Assembly (NCBI GenBank): GCA_946122785.1
Contig: CAMGYJ010000010.1
Coordinates: forward strand, 52,390,162 to 52,454,161
Length of the DNA stretch: 64,000 nt
Source: Linum tenue
Lineage: Eukaryota; Streptophyta; Magnoliopsida; Malpighiales; Linaceae
Reading direction: 5' to 3'
Positions within the stretch are counted from its first letter, which is position 1. Each line of letters opens with the position of its first letter. The position numbers were made by a program, and so were the translations under genes. Below, piece by piece: positions 23,013 to 35,040 of this stretch. The notes beneath the pieces were generated by a model that was not told the origin of the DNA, ran no database searches, and saw nothing but the letters and a program-made list of their open reading frames with translations.

Positions 23013-23741
23013 CCCACAAGCTGGCGAGTATAAATCATATACTCCCAGCTTGGTTAACAAAAGAGCAAAACGATCAATAGACAAGCTTTTTGTAAAGATG
23101 TCTGCCAATTGAGATTCGGTTGGAACATGGTCAAGAGAGATCAAACCAGACTGAACACGTTCCCTGAACACATGACAATCCACATCGATAGGTTTTGTTC
23201 TTTCATGAAAAACTGAATTTTCTGCTATGTGGATTGCAAACTGATTATCACAGAATACCTTGATTTGCTATTTATGCTCAACTCCAAAATCCTTCAACAG
23301 CCTGATCAACCACTCAACTTCGCAGCTTAGACTGGCTAGAGCTCTGTACTCTGCCTCTGAAGACGATATAGATACTCTCTTCTGCTTCTTGCTCTTTCAA
23401 GTAACAATTCTAGTCCCAATGAAAGTGCAGTAGCCAGTGATAGACTTCCTTGAGTCAGGACAAGTGGGCCAATCTGAATAGCTGAAGCCTTTAAGGGTTA
23501 GTGTGTTTTCCCTTGGATAGAGCAATCCCTGACCTGGTGAATTTTTCAAATATCTTAGAACCCTATGTAAGGCCTTTAGATGCAAGGAAGTAGGGTTGTC
23601 CTGGTGCTGACACAGTTGCTGAACAACAAAACTGATGTCAGGCCTAGTAGTAGTATGGTACTGCAGCTGGCCTACTAGGTGTTTATACTCACCAATGTTC
23701 TTTAAAGGAACACCTCCCTCTGCTGATAGGACTTCTTTCAC
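23001..23741 (-). pseudogene. Copia RNase H region, broken
   Basis: On the minus strand 23741-23397 shows YKHLVGQLQYHTTTRPDISF, LRYLKNSPGQGLLYP and SYSDWPTCPDSRKSITGYC, the conserved end of Copia RT and start of RNase H. 23183-23013 shows [16 protein letters not shown], the end of pol. The frame is interrupted between about 23190 and 23396. The final frame runs a few bases into the LTR. Confidence 0.8.
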
Positions 23742-23796
23742 ATAGATGGGAGTAGCAGCTGGCTTGCAGTCTTGGAGTCCTGATTCAATTAAGAGA

Positions 23797-24621
23797 TCAA
23801 GACAGTATTTCCTCTAGGATACAGTGATCCCTTTTATCCCTCTTACAACTTCCAATCCAAGGAAGTACTTTAGTTCCCCCCAAGTCTTTCATTTTGAACT
23901 CATCCTTTAGTAAACTCTTGGTCTTGTTAATTGCCTCTAAACTAATGCTCCCAATCATTATGTCACCTACATACACAATTAAGACAACCAACTCTCCAAG
24001 AATCTGAGCAGTAAAAATACAGTAGTCAAAGGCAGATTGTTTGAATCCATGTCTCAGCAAGCTCTCTGTCAACTTCATATATCATTGTCTGCTTGCTTGC
24101 TTAAGGCCATAGATTGACTTCTTCAGATGACAAACTTTCCCTTCTCTAGCTGCCTGGTCATTTAAACCAGGTGGTATTTCCATGTAGACTTCTTCATTTA
24201 GATCTTCATTTAGAAAAGCATTACTCACATCCATTTGATGCAAGTGCCAACCTTGAGCTGCTGCAACTACTAACAAGGTTTTCACTGAACTTAGTTTGGC
24301 TACTGGTGAGAATGTGTCACAGTAGTCAATGCCATAAATTTGAGTGAAGCCTTTTTCAAACGCTCTTGCTTTGTGTCTCTCAATTGTCCCATCATAATGT
24401 ATTTTCAACTTCCACACCCACTTGTTCCCAATGATCTTCTTCCCAGGTGGTAGGAACTTAATCTCCCATGTCCCATTGTCAGTAAGAGCTTTCAATTCTT
24501 CTTGTGTAGCCTTGTTCCAGTTTGGATCCTTGATTGCTTCCTCATACGAGGTTGGTTCAGTATAGGTAGCAAGGCTATTTATGAAGTGTTGATGTTTTGG
24601 TAAAAGCTGACTATAGGACAT
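23797..24621 (-). pseudogene. Copia reverse transcriptase, stop and altered YVDD
   Basis: 24621-24082 carries WNKATQEELKALTDNGTWE, GNKWVWKLKIHYDGTIERHK, GIDYCDTFSPVAKLSSVKTL, HQMDVSNAFLNEDLNEEVYM and SIYGLKQASRQ, then a stop. 24078-23797 continues with FKQSAFDYCIF and VLIVYVGDIMI. The catalytic YVDD box reads YVGD, so one of the paired aspartates is lost and polymerase activity is not expected even without the stop. Confidence 0.85.
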
Positions 24622-25040
24622 GACTTTGCTAATGGGGTACTAGACATAATAATCATCATGCCAGTTGGGTGGTTTGGTTGTTCTGGTGGACTTTCTTAGA
24701 ACAGGAGGAGGAGTAGGTGATGGTTGTGAGGAGACAACAGGAATGGAATCATTGGATGTATAGGGAGCTGGAGAAGAAGGTAGTGAAAAAGGAATAGGGG
24801 AAATAGTATGAGAGGGTAGTGCTTCATCATGATGAGATGAGTGTGAAGAAGAAGGTAAGGGAGTGTGAGTGCCCCTGCAGACTGATGATCTAATGGAACT
24901 GGGGACTCACTAGAGGGATTTGGGATAGGAGGTGAATAGGTAGTAGAAGGCAAGGGAAACGAGGCAGGTGAGGGGAAGAAATCACGGGATGAAGGACTAG
25001 AATCAGAAGAGGAGGAAGCTGTATAAGGGATGATGTGTTC
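24622..25040 (-). other. Copia integrase-RT linker
   Basis: A Pro/Ser/His-rich low-complexity stretch (24953-24696 on the minus strand) between the integrase and reverse transcriptase. Such linkers are usual in Copia polyproteins. It is not a separate gene. Confidence 0.55.
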
Positions 25041-26312
25041 TTAGAAATGAACATCCCTGGAAATGAAAACTCTCTTGGTTTCTAGATCAAGCAACTTGAA
25101 ACCTTTGATGCCTACTGGGATTCCCAAAAACACACATTGTTTGGCTCTGGGTGTGAATTTGGTTCTGTGAGGTCCAGCATTAGAAGCATAAACCAGGCAA
25201 CCAAATACCTTAAGAGTGTTATAGTCTGGAGGAAAACCATATAGCATCTCAAAAGGTGACTTGTTGTTCAAAATTGGAGTAGGCAAACGATTGATCAGAA
25301 AAGCAGCATGGAGCACAAAGTCACTCCAGTAGGACAATGGTAGCCCTGATTGGAACTTAAGAGCCCTAGCAACATTAAGGAGATGTTGATGCTTCCTTTC
25401 AACCCTCCCATTCTGCTGGGGTGTATAAGCAACACTCATCTGGTGTTCAATCCCATGTGATTTGTAAAATTCATCCATATGAAACTCTTGTCCCTGATCT
25501 GATCTAATAATCTAGACTGATTTGTGAAAATGGTTTTGAACCATAACACAAAAAGATTGCAATAAACTTCTGGTTTCATCATTAGATTTCATTAAATAGG
25601 TCCACACACATCTACTGCAATCATCTACGATTGTCAAGAAATAGCTAGAATCATTGTAAGATTGAATACTCAAAGGTCCCCAAATATCCACATGTAACGG
25701 ACCAAACAAAGAGGGATTAACAGAGGAACTGGAAGGGAAATGCAATCTTTCTGTTTTGCCAAGTGACAAACATTACAATGAATAATCTGTGAGGGAATGA
25801 CATTTGGAAACTGTTTGTGTATAGCTTCTATTCTAGCTATGTAAGGGTAACCAAGTCTGGCATGCCAAAGATCAAAATTCTGAGGTTGAAAGTTGAGATG
25901 TGTTGTGGCTAAGCACTTAGGTAGGGAACTGATAGTGTCCTGCTTGTGATTGAACAGATAGAGACCCTTATCGATCTGGGCTAAACCAATCCTCCTCTGT
26001 GTAATAAGGTCTTGTATAACACAGAAAGAGGATTTGAACAAGAGTGAGACAAGGTTGTTTTGGTAAGTTTGCTGACGGAAACCAAATTGTAAGAAGAACT
26101 TGGCACAAACAGGACTTGGGAAAGAAACAAGTCACAAGTTTGACTACTCCTATGTGTGTGGCCTGGACTCTATTTTCATTAGGTAAGTTGACATAAATCC
26201 CTTCCAAGGGTTTATATTTCATAAAATACTTCAAATGACAGACTATGTGATATGTTGCCCCAATATCAAGTACCCATAGTGGTTCTGCAGTATTGGCTAA
26301 GAGTGTAGACAA
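25041..26312 (-). pseudogene. Copia protease and integrase, broken
   Basis: 26312-26230 has LWVLDIGATYHIVCHLKYF: the Copia protease active site, normally DSGAT, reads DIGAT. 26041-25512 gives FDLWHARLGYP and HCNVCHLAK (integrase HH-CC zinc site), then HVDIWGPL and FLTIVDDCSRCVWTYLMKS with the first two catalytic acidic residues. 25478-25041 gives GIEHQMSVAYTPQQNGRVER, with the third acidic residue in NGRVER, and SPFEMLYG. Frameshifts near 25968-26041 and a stop near 25512 separate the parts. Confidence 0.85.
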
Positions 26313-26593
26313 GACTGTAGTACCTGAGCTGAAGGTAATTCAACTGTCTGGTACTGAGTGACAACAGCATTGGTAGAATGTCTGATTGATGGTGATGTTG
26401 GTGGATAAGGTGATGGAGATCCCAGCAAAAACATCCTCAGCTTTTTCAGCTATTCATTGCTCAACTGCAAGCTTGCCAATCCACCATTCTTGGCTTGCAA
26501 GTTCGAGCTTCTTTTCACTGAAGCAGAAGCAGCTAGGACTCCATGTGAACCTTCTGGTTCATTTCTTGTTTCAACTGAACCAGCAAAGCCCCC

Positions 26594-27528
26594 TCATCCA
26601 GCTTCTCTTGCTTTCTTGTTCTTCAACTTAAGACATTCAAACACAGTATGGTAGTCCTTTTTGCAATACCTGTAGAACTTCTTTCCATTCTTAAAGTCTC
26701 TATCACTGGTTTGTGGGTGTTGAGAACCCTGATTGTTGTGGTTTGATGCTGCTGCAAGTGCCACTGTGTCAACTCCCCTACTCTTGTTGACACATTTCAT
26801 CTGCCTTTCAAGCTGAAGAATCTGCTTGAACACAATATCAATGCTAGGCAGAACATGATTCATCAACACTTGGGTTCTCGCAAACTGATATGACTCATTA
26901 AGCCCTTGCATAAAGTTGATAATGAAGTCATTATTTTGGTATATATTCAGCACTTCATAAGGGCTAGTACAAGCACAGCTAGGTATGGGTTTGTACCTTT
27001 TATATTCGTCCCACAACACAGTGATATCAGTAAAGTATTGAGTGATTGGTTCTCACCCAGAACACATTTACCCAGTTGCTCATTAAGATCATAAACCCTC
27101 ATATTATCTTCCTGGCTAAAACGATTATTCAAGTTATCCCATACATCCTTAGCATTCTCTAACCTCATCACACTATTCGTTATGTCTTCTGCTAAAGCAT
27201 TGTAGATCTAACAGCGAATAGTTCCATTGCATCGAAGCCAGGATTGGTAAATGGGATCTGTTACCTGAGGGGCTGGAATCTGACCATCTATGAACGGGAT
27301 TTTGTTCTTAGTAGCAAGAGCAACCAGCATGGCTTGACTCCAGTTATGGTAGTTTCCATCGCCCAGTTTGATGGAAATGATCGTAGACAGGGCGTCGTCT
27401 TGTGGTGGTAAGTAGTAAGGATTTAGGTATGGGTCTTCATACTGGGGAAAGTTTGCTAGAGTAGATTTCCCGGCGTTCTCAGAGTCAGATCTAGATTTGG
27501 TTTTGTCATCGCCAGATCCAGTGGCCAT
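26594..27528 (-). pseudogene. Copia Gag, split into frames
   Basis: 27528-27208 starts MATGSGDDKTKSRSD and holds ISIKLGDGNYHNWSQAML, typical of the Copia gag N-terminus. 27171-26947 and 27019-26594 continue with DVWDNLNNRFSQEDNMRVYD, FIINFMQGLNESYQFARTQV and a zinc-knuckle-like FYRYCKKDYHTVFEC in which the first cysteine has become tyrosine. A stop and a frameshift separate the parts. Confidence 0.8.
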
Positions 27529-27659
27529 CGTCTTTGGTTAGGGTAAGAAAGGGGAAAGGGAAAAAGGAGTAGGAATAACAATCAGAGAAAGAACTGTAAG
27601 AGGATGAAGGATAGGAAGATGAAAGGAGGGACTGAAACCCTAGTAGTGAGAGCAATCAG

Positions 27660-27671
27660 GCTCTGATACCA
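27660..27671 (-). other. Copia primer-binding site (tRNA-iMet)
   Basis: The minus strand reads TGGTATCAGAGC directly after the 5' LTR. This is the complement of the initiator tRNA-Met 3' end, the standard Copia primer. Confidence 0.88.
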
Positions 27672-28006
27672 TGAGAAGAATAAGATTTTCTGGGGAAAAT
27701 GCTCGTTAGAGCTTTCCATTGATGCTGGAGCAGCTTATATACATTCAACTAATTACACTTAACGCTAACTACAACTAACAAATGAAATAAACCTATAAGA
27801 GCTATACACGTGTAAACTATACAGTAAAACCATATCAGTGGCTATTAGCCAAAACGGTGCACTTCACTTTGTTCTGTCTCTTTGCAAACGTCACAGTATG
27901 AGGCTCTGCATCCTTCTTCTGTTCTTCGTTCTTCATCAGTAGCAGAGCCTCCATTCTTCTTGACAGCAAGGCTGCAAGATGAATCATCCATCCTCTCTGT
28001 TACCCA
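27672..28006 (-). repeat. 5' LTR of Copia element
   Basis: 335 bp with canonical ends: starts TGAGAAGAATAAG and ends GTTACCCA on the plus strand. It abuts the PBS. Confidence 0.87.
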
Positions 28007-28099
28007 CCGTGAGCATAAAAATCGCAGAATATAATGGAGTAAACTCTTGAACCAATTTATTGTATTGATGAAAATTATTTAAGAATACAACTCTACACA

Positions 28100-28871
28100 G
28101 GGTAAAATACCTCGGGTACCACTAAAGTATGAGAATTGGGGGAGGTATACCACTTAGGTAAGAATAGAGCATCGCGTGCCACTGAACTCTATAATATGTG
28201 GACCTGATACCACTTAAGTTTACTGTCAAGTGCATTATGTTAAAGTTGACAGAATATTGTTGGAATATTCCATTTTCTAAATTTCAGAATTGGTTCTTCT
28301 ACTTTTTGTTATTGTAAAAAATCTTTCGAACTTATGAAAAACATTATTTTTTTATTTTTTAGTTGGAATAATCTTTTGAAAACTTTGTTTATACCAAACC
28401 AATTTTTGAATAATAAATTTAGAATCAATTATGATTATAAGTATTTTTTATGAATAATTATCATTATAAGTATTTTTAATTATATATTCTAGTATATTTA
28501 TTAGTGGTGCTTCTAATTGTATTGGCGGTTTACATAGAACTTATAATATTGATTTTATATATTTATTATTCCTTCTTGATATTCGTTTATTTACTAATTT
28601 ATCTATTTTGTTGAAAAAATATCATTAGTCATTCAAGTAATATTATGTTTAGAAGATTTTCTAATTTTTATCTTAGATAATACTTGTCGAAATATAGTTT
28701 TGAATGTTTTTAAGAGTTTGGGTACCAAAAAGTAATTAAAGTTTTGGGTTGGATGAAAAACTAGATGGATACACCTTTTGACGACTTTAATGGTACCCGA
28801 CACCCTATTCGAACGTAAATGATATGTCTACCTAAATTCTCAAACTTAGGTACTACCAAGGTATTTTACCC
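28100..28871. mobile_element. 772-bp TIR element, 10-bp target duplication
   Basis: The ends are GGGTAAAATACCTCGGGTAC and, inward from the right, GGGTAAAATACCTTGGTAGT, followed by further imperfect complementarity (AGTATGAGAATT versus AGTTTGAGAATT). ACTCTACACA flanks both sides (28090-28099 and 28872-28881). A 9-10 bp duplication points to Mutator-like. The interior is AT-rich and non-coding. Confidence 0.82.
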
Positions 28872-29112
28872 ACTCTACACACCCTGTAACTTTCTCTAGG
28901 ATGTTCTAATAAGTTAGGAATATAATTAGGACGGCTTCCATCACTTCATCACATGCGGACAAAACTGTGATTACTATGTCATCTTACAGCTTAATTATTG
29001 TTCCAAAGTGGAAAACTAAGACCCGGCTGCTATGCTACTACAAGACACAAAACAAAAGTCATGGTCCAGCCAGCCAAAGAGATGCATTGCCCACAACAGA
29101 GCTATCAATATC

Positions 29113-29120
29113 TCTTTAAA
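29113..29120 (+). promoter_or_regulatory. Candidate TATA element of GST 2
   Basis: TTTAAATA lies about 105 bp upstream of the ATG at 29225. It is the best TATA-like word in the flank. There is no stronger candidate between the TIR element at 28871 and the gene. Confidence 0.35.
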
Positions 29121-29224
29121 TATGCCATTGCCATTGCCATTGAGAGATGTACATAACAATCAAATAGGACCTCCACTCCACTGCAGCCATCACAAAACAG
29201 AGTACAGACCAAAAACCCATCGCC

Positions 29225-30035
29225 ATGGCCGATCAAGGAGAAGTGAAGCTGCTGAAGACATGGTCGAGCCTGTTCGGTCTGCGGGTCGTTTGGGCGCTGA
29301 AGCTCAAGGGCATACCCTACGAATCCGTCGATGAAGACCTCACCAACAAGAGCGATTTGCTTCTGCAGTACAACCCTGTCCACACGAAGGTCCCTGTCCT
29401 CATTCACAACGGCAAGTCCATCTGCGAGTCGCTCGTGATTCTCGAGTACATCGACGAGACTTGGAGCCAGAACCCGCCTAGGTTGCTGCCTCGGGATCCC
29501 ATCCAGCGCGCCTCAGCTCGCTTCTGGGCCAAATTCATGGACGAGAAGGTATGTACGATCTACGATTACGGGTTAGTTATTGGGATTCGATCGATGAGAA
29601 CCAAATTTGAGCTGCCCATTTCATGTTTTAGTAAATCTCGAGTTATTGGAATTGTTGATGGCGCAGGCGCTTCCATCGATGTGGCAAGCCTTCACAAAGG
29701 AAGGGAGGGAGCAAGAGGAAGGAGTGGCTTCGATTGCAGAGAACCTCAAGTTGCTGGAGGCAGAGTTGGAAGGCAAGAAATTCTTGGGCGGGGAAGAGAT
29801 CGGAATTCCTGACTTCGCATTGGGCTGGCTGGTCAACTTGGTGCCGGTCTTCGAAGAGATCCTCGGCCTCAAAATCGTGGACGAGGAACGTCATCCGTCT
29901 TTGTCGGAATGGAGTCGAAGGATTTCGGATATCCCTGTGATTGAAGAAAGCTGGCCGCCCCGTGACAAGCTCGTCACTAAATGGGCGGCTATTCGCGACC
30001 ATTTCCTTGCAACGGCGAGGGCGTCGTCTGGTTAA
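29225..30035 (+). CDS. Tau-class glutathione S-transferase (GST 2)
   Basis: Exon 1 is 29225-29548 (donor GAGAAG|GTATGT), a 118-bp intron follows, and exon 2 is 29667-30035 (acceptor GGCGCAG|GCGCTT, stop TAA). The join is in phase 0 at the same codon position as in GST 1. The product is 230 aa. It has the catalytic serine in [12 protein letters not shown] (Ser15; the usual Pro after the serine pair is Leu here), [20 protein letters not shown] for glutathione binding, and a C-terminal domain with [14 protein letters not shown]. It is a cytosolic glutathione-conjugating enzyme. It shares [11 protein letters not shown] and the same gene structure with GST 1, so the two are paralogs, but their intron lengths differ sixfold and GST 2 is GC-richer. 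About 25 kb of transposons separates them. Confidence 0.95.
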
Positions 30036-30725
30036 TGAATGGGGAACTGGAAGTCTTGGATGATCGTCGGGAGGGACTGCTGCACTATGGTTTGAATCTA
30101 GGCTTTGCATAAACAACACATGCATGTTGATTCTATCTATTGGGGAAGAAGTAAACTTTAGGCTGGGGATTCTGGGCTTTTTGTGGTTTCTTACACGAAA
30201 TACAGCGTGTCCCGTTTAAATGTTAGATGACTAGCACATTTCATATGAAAATTAGACAGACTTATAACTCCGTCATTTCATCCTTTGATACGAATAATAC
30301 TTTCATCGACAATGGTGCATTGTGTCAACCTCACCAAATAATAATATACATCCCCCATTCCATTTCCTTTTGAGCTATATAAAGTTTCTATTGATGAAAG
30401 AACAAGTTATCCCCCCCTAAAGATCGCAGTGACGTAGAAAGAATTACAATGGTTACACTCACATTCCAGGCAAAAAATCGGGCATCCAGTAACGCTGCAC
30501 TTTTACTCTTTCAGCCAATGTTCTTCCCAATTGCCGTAATTTCTTTTCTAAGCACATGTCCAGTGAACTGTGTGAACACAACTTGGAAGAAAGAAAGAAC
30601 ACTCAACTCATATCATATCTTTCCCTGGAGGATATCCAATCTGCAACCCTCCACTTCCTTTGAGATGCTGTTAAAAAGTTTTTACCTTTACTCTGTTCCA
30701 AACCCCCCTCTCTCTCTCTCTCTCT
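30036..30725. other. Short convergent intergenic region
   Basis: 3' flanks of GST 2 (plus) and the BRX-family gene (minus) meet here. The BRX 3' UTR lies on the right side and begins with a (CT)n run at about 30708-30727 that overlaps the stop codon. No gene is seen. Confidence 0.5.
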
Positions 30726-33700
30726 CTACAGGTATTGAGATTGTATTCTATCCCTGTTCTCCTCCCACCATGACTTAGCATGCACTTCCCCAAATCTTTC
30801 TCGACTGCAGACAAGAGGAAAAGACATCAATGTGAAGCATCAGGGTTTGCTATACTTGTCGGGAAATTTGAAATGGAAAACCAAAAAACAGTTATTGACC
30901 GTTAAATTTCATACCTGAACCGAACCCGCCGGAGCTCCCTGGTACCATCCGCGAGTTGTCTGATGGTAATGTACACTCCAGGCTCGTCTTGCTCGACCCA
31001 CTCCGCCTCCAAATCGCTGGCATTGCTCACCGAGATGGACGGCTCGTCTTGCGAAGAGGTTGTGGTTCTCGAGGCTTCCATCGAGGAAGCCTCGCCTCTC
31101 GGGCCGCCTCCCAGACCGTAACCGGGAGGGTAATGGTGGCTGCTGCCCTGTTCCATCATCCCAGGAGATGGCCTGTAGTAGTTCCTTGGCGCCATGGGGC
31201 TTTCCCTTGCAGAGCCTAATCTCGAATAAGTAGAATCTCTATGCTGAAATTGGGGGAGGAAAAACAGTGAGGAACAACCATTCGGTTCAGACGAGATCAG
31301 AGTGGGGCAGACTTTACCTCATCTTGAGACCTTGGAGGAGTGTTGAGAGACTGGCGGTTGTTGAATCTCTGCACATTGTAAAGCTCCATGATCCTGTCGT
31401 AGTTCTCGCCCCACCAACTCTGCGCTTGCCACTTGTTGAACATCTCCCGGCTTCAAAAACACAACTCAAAACAAACCCCTAATCAATGTCAGCTTCTGCA
31501 ACAACAACAACAACAACAGCAAAACAGAGCAACCCTGAGTTGTAGAGAGAGCTATAAATTAACACACACTTGAACCGAATCCGTTTGAGATCATTGCCCC
31601 CATTGGGGAGGGAAGCGAAGGTAATGTGGACGCCGGGTTCAACCTGAGCCATCCATTCCTTGGGCTCATCGTCGATCACCACATCGCATGAATCCCCTGA
31701 AGCGAATCTGGTGTCGCTTCTCCCTCCGCCGCCGCCGCGGCCAGGAAAGTCCCATGCCGGCGTGGAACTGGAGCTTGCCGCGCCACCGAAGTAAGGATAT
31801 GGAACGCCTCCTTCCGAGGCTGCATCCAAGTCAGGGTAAGGGCGGTGGTGTCCTTTCTTGTAGTTGCTGCTGGATGATCCTCCTGTGCAGGGCTTGCATT
31901 GCTTGTATGTGCCTGATAACTTCAGTGCCATGTCCTTGATCTGAAAAGAATCAAACTAGAGCATTAGAGGAAAGTCTCGAATTTCTTTTCATTTAGTAGT
32001 ATGCCAATGTATTAACACATTTAACTTTAAGAGGGTCTCAGTCAACAAAACTGTGTCTAATTACTGATTACACCTGAGTTTAGTCGAATAATCAGCAACA
32101 AAGCTATGTTTAGCCGTTTAGTTCTAATGAGTTTGCATCATTTCAACTCGTTTGTCTATACTCTATAGTTCTAAGAGGATTTAGAGCAATGAAAATAATG
32201 AGGAATTACAGAGAAATAAAAGTTGATTTAAACCAAAGTAATCATGTGGAAGATGCTTATGTTTCAAACATATAACTTTAGAATGATCTGAAAAATAAGA
32301 TAAGAGAATCAGATAAAAATCAATCAAATTAGAATACACATAATAATACGCTTCACTTCACTGAAGACGGAATCACACAATTGAGATGTCGTCATTACCT
32401 TATTCCTGTTGCATTGATCTATTACAAACATATCATACAATCTTTCTTGAGGTGGGAAAGCATGAGAGGGAAAAGGGAAAGGCCAAAACATGATCAAGCA
32501 AACCCACAACATTGGATTGGAAAAACATGAGTCAACAAAAGACAATTCTGGTCCTCTTCCAACACAAAACCAACCTTTCCGTGTTTATGCTTTTTTCAAT
32601 TCTTGCCTACACTAACAACTATGGGGAAGAAAAGCAAAGTCCCTTCCCTACCTTCATTTCACATCCCAATAATATCATATGATATGTTTCTTTGGAATGT
32701 AAAAAGAAAAAAAGAATGGATCAGACAGACAGGAATTCTATATGGTGGGTCATAACAACAAGGATGATTAATATTATTATTATTATGGCATCTTTTTCTT
32801 TCCTTCATTAACAAACCAAGCCACCATCATCTTTATAAAGCCACAACCCTTCCAAGGCAAATTCCTTTTTCTTGTCTGATGAAATGAGATGCTGTTGTTG
32901 CTGAGTATTTCCTTTTTCCCTCTTTTGAACAAATCATGTACCTTAAAACAACACTTAACCAAGATATACCCATATTGGTTTCAGACCCACCTCATTAGGC
33001 ATTATATTAGAGGAAATATAAGGAACCAAATTCTCCATTGTGGTGCTCCAGCCATATCGGTTTCTTATTCTTTTATCTATAGTGGGGAGTTAGTATTTAT
33101 TAGTACAGAAGACGAAGTAAAGGACTTGGAAACCCTCCTCCACCCAGGAATCCTGGGAAATCATTTTGGCCTCCAAATTCACTACAGGACACCCAATGAA
33201 TCAAACCCTCTTGTTTTCTTGTCTCCCTCAACAACATCCTCGTGTTGTTTTGTTGTCTGCCAATGACCGTTTTTATTGGTTTTTCAAATTGTAACGTTAT
33301 GGGAGTATCTAAAAACCGGTTAACTAAAAGATCCAAGTTAGATCGCATTTCTTGCACCAAACAACCTAACAAGGACAGTATCTAAAAGCCTAGTTTTCCC
33401 GATTGATGTTATCTCAAATTCTCAATCCCAGTTTCACAAAAGAAAACAAAAGGAAACATGAGAAAGGAATAAGAGGGTACACTGAGGGGGAGGGGGGCGG
33501 GAATCAAAACAAGAAACAAAAAGAAACACAAAAGCAAGAGAGTGAGACAGAGGCCACTTTGCTTTTCTAGACCAGGAAGGATCACACACACACACACACA
33601 AAGGAAAAAAGCAATGTGAGAAAGAAAAGGATATCAATACAAAACTCCAGCAGCAGCAGAGGCAACAATAACTGCTGGCCAGTGATTGGTTGGAAAGAAG

Positions 33701-34378
33701 GGAAGGGAAGAGAAAGAAAGCGAACTAGCAGCAGCAGAGGAGAGCAAAAGAACACTAGAAAACAGAGCATTGAAGCAAGTAAGGAAGGAAAGGAGCTAAG
33801 TAAGGGCAGCCCCAGTTAGCAATTGACATGTAAACGTGAAAGATGCCAAAAAAGAAAGAGGTGCCCCCCTAATTAAGGCATATTTGCACTCCTTGGTCCC
33901 TACCACCACCTCTTTCTTTGGGCCCCACCATATCAAATTTGCAACATTGCATACCAAGGCTCCAATCTTTAGGCATCAAAGCTATTGAGGGATGATCTTG
34001 TTGAGTAGTTGTGCATAATTTCAATGGTGGGGTTGAATGTAGTGATACCAATAACATTATTGGGTCAATCTATCTATGGAGACTAGTTGAGCACATTCGG
34101 ATCATGTCGAGCACATTGAAATTTTAGAAGAAGGGAACAAGAACCAAAGCAACCAACAAGGAAAAGAAACTCTTTGAAAACGAAATGCACAGAGACAGAG
34201 TATTAAATGGAGGAGTGAAAAAAAGGGAAAGGAAGGGATGGACCTGATTCGTCAGGCTTTTGACGGCTTCTTTAGTATTGGGAGTATCACTCCCTCCACG
34301 CGCCGACGCTACTCCGCCGCCGACCTCCTCCCCTTCGTCATCCGCCGACGGCTTCGTGCACGCTATGCACGACAACAT
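30726..34378 (-). CDS. BRX: BREVIS RADIX (BRX) family protein, complete
   Basis: Five exons, all with GT-AG junctions and consistent phases: 34378-34244, 31940-31570, 31450-31318, 31243-30915 and 30804-30726 (stop TAG). The total is 1,047 nt, 348 aa, close to Arabidopsis BRX (344 aa). The N-terminus MLSCIACTKP and the KEAVKSLTNQ|IKDMALKLSG motif are family hallmarks. Two BRX domains follow: about residues 140-195 (EWMAQVEPGVHITF, then REMFNKWQAQSWWGENYDRI) and about 294-348 (EWVEQDEPGVYITI, then FGEVHAKSWWEENRDRIQSQ). BRX proteins act at the plasma membrane and nucleus in auxin-linked protophloem and root development. Intron 1 is 2.3 kb. Whether this is BRX itself or a BRX-LIKE paralog is not settled by sequence alone. 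Confidence 0.93.
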
Positions 34379-35040
34379 CTTAGACCCTCTGTTCTCCTTC
34401 TTCCTTCACTATCTACTTCTCTGTTTTCCTCTGCTTCACTGATCAATCACTCCCCTGAGGAAACGGGAAAAGGAAGAGGCTTTAGAAAGGAAATAAAAGC
34501 CAACAGCAGCTGCGAACCTGAAATTTCCCACTCAGTGACTAGGATTCTCGGTTTACTCAGCAACCAAACACAAACAGCAGATTTCAGCGAACGAAAAATA
34601 ATAAAAGACAAAGAACAGAGTATTGACAAAGACCCCAGTCATTAAAATTAAGGAAAGATAGAAAATTTGGATTCCCATTCCCCCCTAAATCCCTCTCCCC
34701 ATTCCTCATTTCTCCCCTACCAAACTGGGAAACCTATGAGCTGAAAAAGAGAAGGGAAGATACAGAAGAAACGGTACAAAATAAGAGGGGGTGGAAGCTT
34801 GTAATGATGATAGATGATATGATAAAGGGAAAAAACATTGATTACCTTCTGGACCAGATGGGCTTCTAATTCTAGGTGTAAGGGAATGATTTAGAAGAAG
34901 AGTTTGGAAGGACTGGCAATGGAATGAAGGAGGAGAAGAATGGAGCAGAAATGAAGATGTAGTTGGGAGGCTCTCTCTATTGGGGGGTTTTGGGAATGGA
35001 GTTAGAAGAGAAGAGGGGTTAAATTAATGAGTATCATTTC
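34379..35040 (-). promoter_or_regulatory. BRX-family 5' leader, probable leader intron, promoter
   Basis: Upstream of the ATG the minus strand is rich in C/T tracts. A donor-like CCAGAAG|GTAATCAATG is at about 34852 and an acceptor-like AAATTTCAG|GTTCGCAG is at about 34520, so a leader intron of about 330 bp is plausible. This is inferred from splice consensus only. Confidence 0.4.

Larger units (their letters stand above)
22679..28006 (-). mobile_element. Decayed Copia LTR retrotransposon
   Basis: Flanked by 334-335 bp LTRs (22679-23012 and 27672-28006) with the order gag, protease, integrase, reverse transcriptase, RNase H on the minus strand, the Ty1/copia order. The PBS is at 27660-27671 and a purine-rich tract (CTTGTGGGAGGG on the minus strand) adjoins the 3' LTR. 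No matching 5-bp target duplication was found. Coding is split by several stops and frameshifts and two active sites are altered. Confidence 0.88.

Noticed and set aside
23001..28006. CRISPR-like or bacterial features among the repeats
   Set aside because: All repeats are explained by LTRs, MITEs and microsatellites of a plant nuclear genome.
34124..34243. Extension of BRX exon 1 as an 84-aa ORF
   Set aside because: The frame continues past a good donor (ATCAG|GTCCAT) into intron sequence; the family motif SLTNQ|IKDMALKLSG fixes the junction.
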